Source of the DNA: an uncultured bacterium
GTDB lineage: Bacteria > Verrucomicrobiota > Lentisphaeria > Victivallales > UBA1829
Length of the DNA stretch: 8,727 nucleotides
Assembly: GCA_900549045.1 (NCBI GenBank)
Contig: URNE01000073.1
Location: forward strand, 1-8,727
Direction: 5' to 3'
Position numbers and translations under genes: made by a program. Positions 6,142-8,727 of the stretch are shown piece by piece (position 1 is the stretch's first letter; the number at the start of each line of letters is the position of its first letter). The notes under the pieces are model-generated. The model was not told the origin of the DNA, did no database searches, and was given only the letters and a program-made list of their open reading frames with translations.

Positions 6142-8586
6142 TTATTGTATTTCAGGGTTTGCTGTGGAGCCTAGATCGTGGACAACCAGTTGTTTCCGGA
6201 ATTCCTCTTCGGAGAGTTCCGTTTCCGTATGCGCCTGCAGGACAACTTCTTCGCCGGGATAGAGCGTTACCGCGTTGTCGCTCCAGCGGCATGCCGTATC
6301 GCGGAGTTCGGCGAAAACAAAGAACGCAAACTGTCCGGCGGAGAGCGCAACTTCGAAACCGGAGTCGGTCTTCCGGACCTGCGTTTTTATCTGCGGAACG
6401 GGAAGAGCGGACATTTTGTACGCGACGGGGAAGAACTCGTTCCGCAGCACCTGCGTTCCGGTTTCGAAACGAAGCTCGAAGAATCCGTTTTCAGGATCGC
6501 GGCAATCCGGAATCTGTGCGGGGAAGGTGGCGCTCTGTCCGGCGATTTCCAGTTTTTTCGCAAGTATGTTTTCCGTTTTCCCGCGGAAGGAATGGAACAA
6601 CAGATGCAGAGTGCCCGGGATGCGGTCAGGAGTGTCATTGACAAGACAGACCGTGAACACGCCGTCCCGTTTTACTGCGGTCAGACGCAGCGGTGCGAAA
6701 AAGCGTTTTGCTGCGTAGTGCAGGATTTTCCAGCCGCCGGTATAGTCGATGGAGGACCAGGAGGCGACCGGCCAGTTGTCGTTCAGCTGCCAGTAGAGCG
6801 CGCCCATGCAGTATGGCTGCAGGCTGCGGAAGTGGTCAACTCCGGTCTGCATTGCGAGCGCCTGCTGAACCTGGCTCAGATAGACGGTCTGTTCAAAGCC
6901 GACGGGCACGCGGAAATAGCGGGCGAAGGTGGAGAGAATGCGCGTGTTGCCGATGCCGTTCTTCTGATGCGCCTCAATTTCCGGCGCGGAAAGATTCCAG
7001 TGTTCCGGGCTGATCCATCTGCGGAGAGTGCTCAGCAGCGGGAAGGATTGGAACCCGAATTCTGCGCAGAAACGCGGGGCGACCGAATAGAACGCTTCAA
7101 ACGGCTTGTCGCCGTGCCAGACGTCCCAGTAGTGGAGATCGCCTCTGGAGGGGTTCCAGACATTGGCTCCCATATCCTCCGGTCCTTTGCAGGGTGAAGA
7201 GTTCCATACGGGAATGTCCGTGTTGTATTTTTTCAGAATGCGCATCAATGCCTGATTGAAGAAATGATACTGCAGGGCATTGCGGTACTGCTCTTCCGAA
7301 TCGGGGGTATGTCCGTGACACATGCAGATTTCATTGTCGCCGCACCACAGCGCCATGCAGGGATGCACGGAAAGACGTTTGACCTGAAATTCCAGTTCTC
7401 TGTCGACGGATTTGAGAAATTCCGGATCGGAAGGGTAGCGGACACAGGCGAACATGCAGTCCTGCCAGACCAGCAGACCGAGCTCGTCGCAGATATCGTA
7501 GAACAGATCGCTCTCGTAGCGTCCGCCGCCCCAGACGCGGATCATATTCATGTTGGCGTCGCGGGCGGATTGCAGGAGGGAACGGATTTTGTCCGGAGAT
7601 GTTCTGCCGGGCATGGCATCGGCGGGAATCCAGTTTGCACCTTTGCAGAAGATGTCGTTTCCGTTGATTCTGAAGTAAAAGCTTTCGGCATTTTCGCCGT
7701 CTTTCTCCCGGACGAGTTCCAGCTTGCGGAATCCGATCCGGTGGCTTTTTGTTTCGTACGGGGTCGCCGCTTCAAGCGAGTAGAGATTCTGTCCGCCGTA
7801 CCCCGCGGGATTCCAGAGTGCGGGGGAAGATACGGAGAAACTGAATTCCTGTGCGCTTTTCCCTGCGGGAAGCTCCAGAGTACGGCTCTGCGTCTGTTCT
7901 GCGAAACGCAAGGTCAGGGGAAGCGTTGTCTCTTTGCAGGCGTTGAATTCGATTTGAACGGTGAGGACGGCGTCCGGACCTTTGAACGACTGGCTGACGG
8001 TGAGATGCTCGATGCGTGCCGGAGCTTCTGCGAGATAAAGCGAGTCGTAGAGTCCGCAGACGGGCAGACAGATTCCCCAGTCCCACCCGCCGGAGGATTG
8101 TATTTTGCGGAGGAACTGCAGATTCGGAATGGCATTGTTGTCATTCTGTCCGAGAGATTCTCTGCTCCGTCCGGCGCGGCGGTTTGCCTCGGCGGTAACG
8201 GATTCGAATTCGATTTCCAGCGTGTTCTTTCCGGCTTTGAGCAGGTGTCCCGTCCATGCGCGGAAACGGGCGAACATGTTGTCGCTTTGTCCCAAAACGG
8301 TTCCGTTCAGGCGGATTTCCGCACAGGTGTCAGCGGAGTCGAGGTTCAGATACACCGGATTTTCCGGAAGGGCATCGAGAGTGAATTCCGTGCGGAAGAG
8401 CCACTTGCGGTCGCCGATGAACTGGACGGCGGATTCATTGCGTCCTGCATACGGATCGGGAATGATTCCGGCCGCATACAGCGCGGTGGCGTTGTCTCCG
8501 GGCAGAGTGACGGGAACCCGGACCGGCTGATCCGAAGCGTCTGTTCCGAGAAGCTCCCATTGACACTGTGACAAGTCTGAAAACAT
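6142..8586 (-). CDS. Beta-mannosidase, glycoside hydrolase family 2
   Basis: This retaining exo-enzyme hydrolyses terminal beta-D-mannose from oligosaccharides (EC 3.2.1.25). The 814-aa protein has the GH2 order: N-terminal jelly-roll domain (about 1-185) with GGWDWG (166-171), an immunoglobulin-like domain (about 190-305), then the TIM barrel with KGANWIPAD (315-323), MIRVWGGGRYE (348-358), WQDCMFAC (374-381) and the acid/base Glu419 in GDNE (416-419). The likely nucleophile is Glu509 in CAEFGFQS (507-514). The YWQLNDNWP and SWSSIDYTGG segments (598-618) are characteristic of the mannosidase branch. There is no signal peptide, so it should act in the cytoplasm. The start at 8586 is chosen because AAGGAG lies five bases upstream. 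An in-frame ATG at 8631 overlaps the predicted -10 element and would lie upstream of the transcript start. It is the first gene of the minus-strand operon. Confidence 0.95.
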   Translation of the reverse strand: MFSDLSQCQWELLGTDASDQPVRVPVTLPGDNATALYAAGIIPDPYAGRNESAVQFIGDRKWLFRTEFTLDALPENPVYLNLDSADTCAEIRLNGTVLGQSDNMFARFRAWTGHLLKAGKNTLEIEFESVTAEANRRAGRSRESLGQNDNNAIPNLQFLRKIQSSGGWDWGICLPVCGLYDSLYLAEAPARIEHLTVSQSFKGPDAVLTVQIEFNACKETTLPLTLRFAEQTQSRTLELPAGKSAQEFSFSVSSPALWNPAGYGGQNLYSLEAATPYETKSHRIGFRKLELVREKDGENAESFYFRINGNDIFCKGANWIPADAMPGRTSPDKIRSLLQSARDANMNMIRVWGGGRYESDLFYDICDELGLLVWQDCMFACVRYPSDPEFLKSVDRELEFQVKRLSVHPCMALWCGDNEICMCHGHTPDSEEQYRNALQYHFFNQALMRILKKYNTDIPVWNSSPCKGPEDMGANVWNPSRGDLHYWDVWHGDKPFEAFYSVAPRFCAEFGFQSFPLLSTLRRWISPEHWNLSAPEIEAHQKNGIGNTRILSTFARYFRVPVGFEQTVYLSQVQQALAMQTGVDHFRSLQPYCMGALYWQLNDNWPVASWSSIDYTGGWKILHYAAKRFFAPLRLTAVKRDGVFTVCLVNDTPDRIPGTLHLLFHSFRGKTENILAKKLEIAGQSATFPAQIPDCRDPENGFFELRFETGTQVLRNEFFPVAYKMSALPVPQIKTQVRKTDSGFEVALSAGQFAFFVFAELRDTACRWSDNAVTLYPGEEVVLQAHTETELSEEEFRKQLVVHDLGSTANPEIQ

Positions 8587-8616
8587 TGAATCTCCTTGAA
8601 CGTTGTTCTGATTTTC

Positions 8617-8650
8617 TGTTCCGGAGCACATTATACATCATTTCCGGAAA
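8617..8650. promoter_or_regulatory. Paired TCCGGA palindromes, candidate operator
   Basis: TTTCCGGAAA (8641-8650) is a perfect palindrome inside the -35/-10 spacer. TGTTCCGGAGCA (8617-8628) is a near-perfect one over the predicted transcript start. Their centres are 23 bases apart, about two helical turns, so two dimers could bind the same face and block RNA polymerase. TCCGGA is common in this GC-rich coding sequence, but here it recurs in AT-rich noncoding DNA. Confidence 0.4.
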
Positions 8651-8658
8651 AAGACTAA
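8630..8658 (-). promoter_or_regulatory. Predicted promoter of the GH2-pseudopilin-GH28 operon
   Basis: On the minus strand a perfect TATAAT (8635-8630) is preceded at 17 bases by TTAGTC (8658-8653), a poor -35 hexamer. A strong -10 with a weak -35 is often seen at activator-dependent promoters. Transcription would start near 8622-8624, leaving a leader of about 36 bases that carries the AAGGAG site. This start excludes the upstream ATG at 8631 as the GH2 start. Confidence 0.6.
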
Positions 8659-8720
8659 ATGCTCTTTAAGAAAAACTATGCTGTATTGATATTTAAAGTG
8701 TGCAGGGGAGGTAATAGAGA

Positions 8721-8727
8721 ATGCGGG
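8721..8727 (+). CDS. Possible start of a divergent gene, cut by window end
   Basis: GGGGAGGT (8705-8712) precedes an ATG at 8721 with eight bases between them, a good plus-strand initiation site. Only two codons and one base are visible before the window ends, so nothing can be said about the product. The site fits a gene divergent from the GH2 operon, which would share the 134-base intergenic region (8587-8720) and the candidate operator. Confidence 0.4.

Noticed and set aside
6178..7197. Plus-strand open frame of 339 codons opposite the C-terminal half of GH2
   Set aside because: Antisense shadow starting with GTG, without ribosome site or family motifs.
7264..8571. Plus-strand open frame of 435 codons opposite the GH2 gene
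   Set aside because: It is wholly antisense to a gene with clear GH2 catalytic motifs, has no ribosome site or recognisable domain, and such long antisense frames are expected from the codon bias here.
8587..8631. Upstream ATG at 8631 as the GH2 start
   Set aside because: The codon overlaps the predicted -10 hexamer, lacks a ribosome site, and the added 15 residues show no signal peptide. The ATG at 8586 has AAGGAG.
1..8727. CRISPR arrays, tRNA or rRNA genes, complete insertion sequences
   Set aside because: No regularly spaced repeats, no cloverleaf-like or rRNA-like segment, and no transposase were recognised on either strand.

Overview
The window looks like a chromosomal segment of an anaerobic, carbohydrate-degrading bacterium of the PVC group, most likely a member of the Lentisphaerota (Victivallales). 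The clues are a prepilin-type protein carrying both the FTLIELL-type N-terminus and a C-terminal H-X9-DG motif, placed between two glycosidase genes, and a moderately GC-rich, codon-biased sequence with AAAGGA/AAGGAG ribosome sites. This assignment is inferred from gene style. No rRNA or other marker gene is present to confirm it.

Plus-strand half (1-3757), housekeeping genes. uppP (lipid-carrier recycling, inner membrane) is followed by an 83-base gap holding a good extended -10 promoter. Then come four tightly packed genes with gaps of 1, 10 and 2 bases: ribF (FMN/FAD synthesis), a membrane-anchored MerR-type helix-turn-helix protein with a long C-terminal coiled coil, queD (queuosine/7-deazaguanine precursor synthesis) and tsaC (threonylcarbamoyl-AMP for tRNA t6A). 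They are probably one transcript that combines flavin cofactor supply and two tRNA modification pathways. The membrane HTH protein is the odd member and the least explained gene in the window.

Convergent gap (3758-4114). No intact gene is evident. It holds two perfect inverted repeats, an AT-richer stretch, and a minus-strand open frame with a short match to the LRHxYA box of tyrosine recombinases, possibly a decayed fragment.

Minus-strand half (8635 down to 4115), an accessory carbohydrate cluster. A promoter with a perfect TATAAT reads into a GH2 beta-mannosidase, then a prepilin-like H-X9-DG protein, then a GH28-like beta-helix protein. Neither glycosidase has a visible signal peptide, so both probably act on imported oligosaccharides in the cytoplasm, while the pseudopilin would be at the membrane. 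Two TCCGGA-centred palindromes flank the -10 element and are candidate operator sites. At the right edge a plus-strand ribosome site and ATG suggest a divergent gene that is cut off by the window end.
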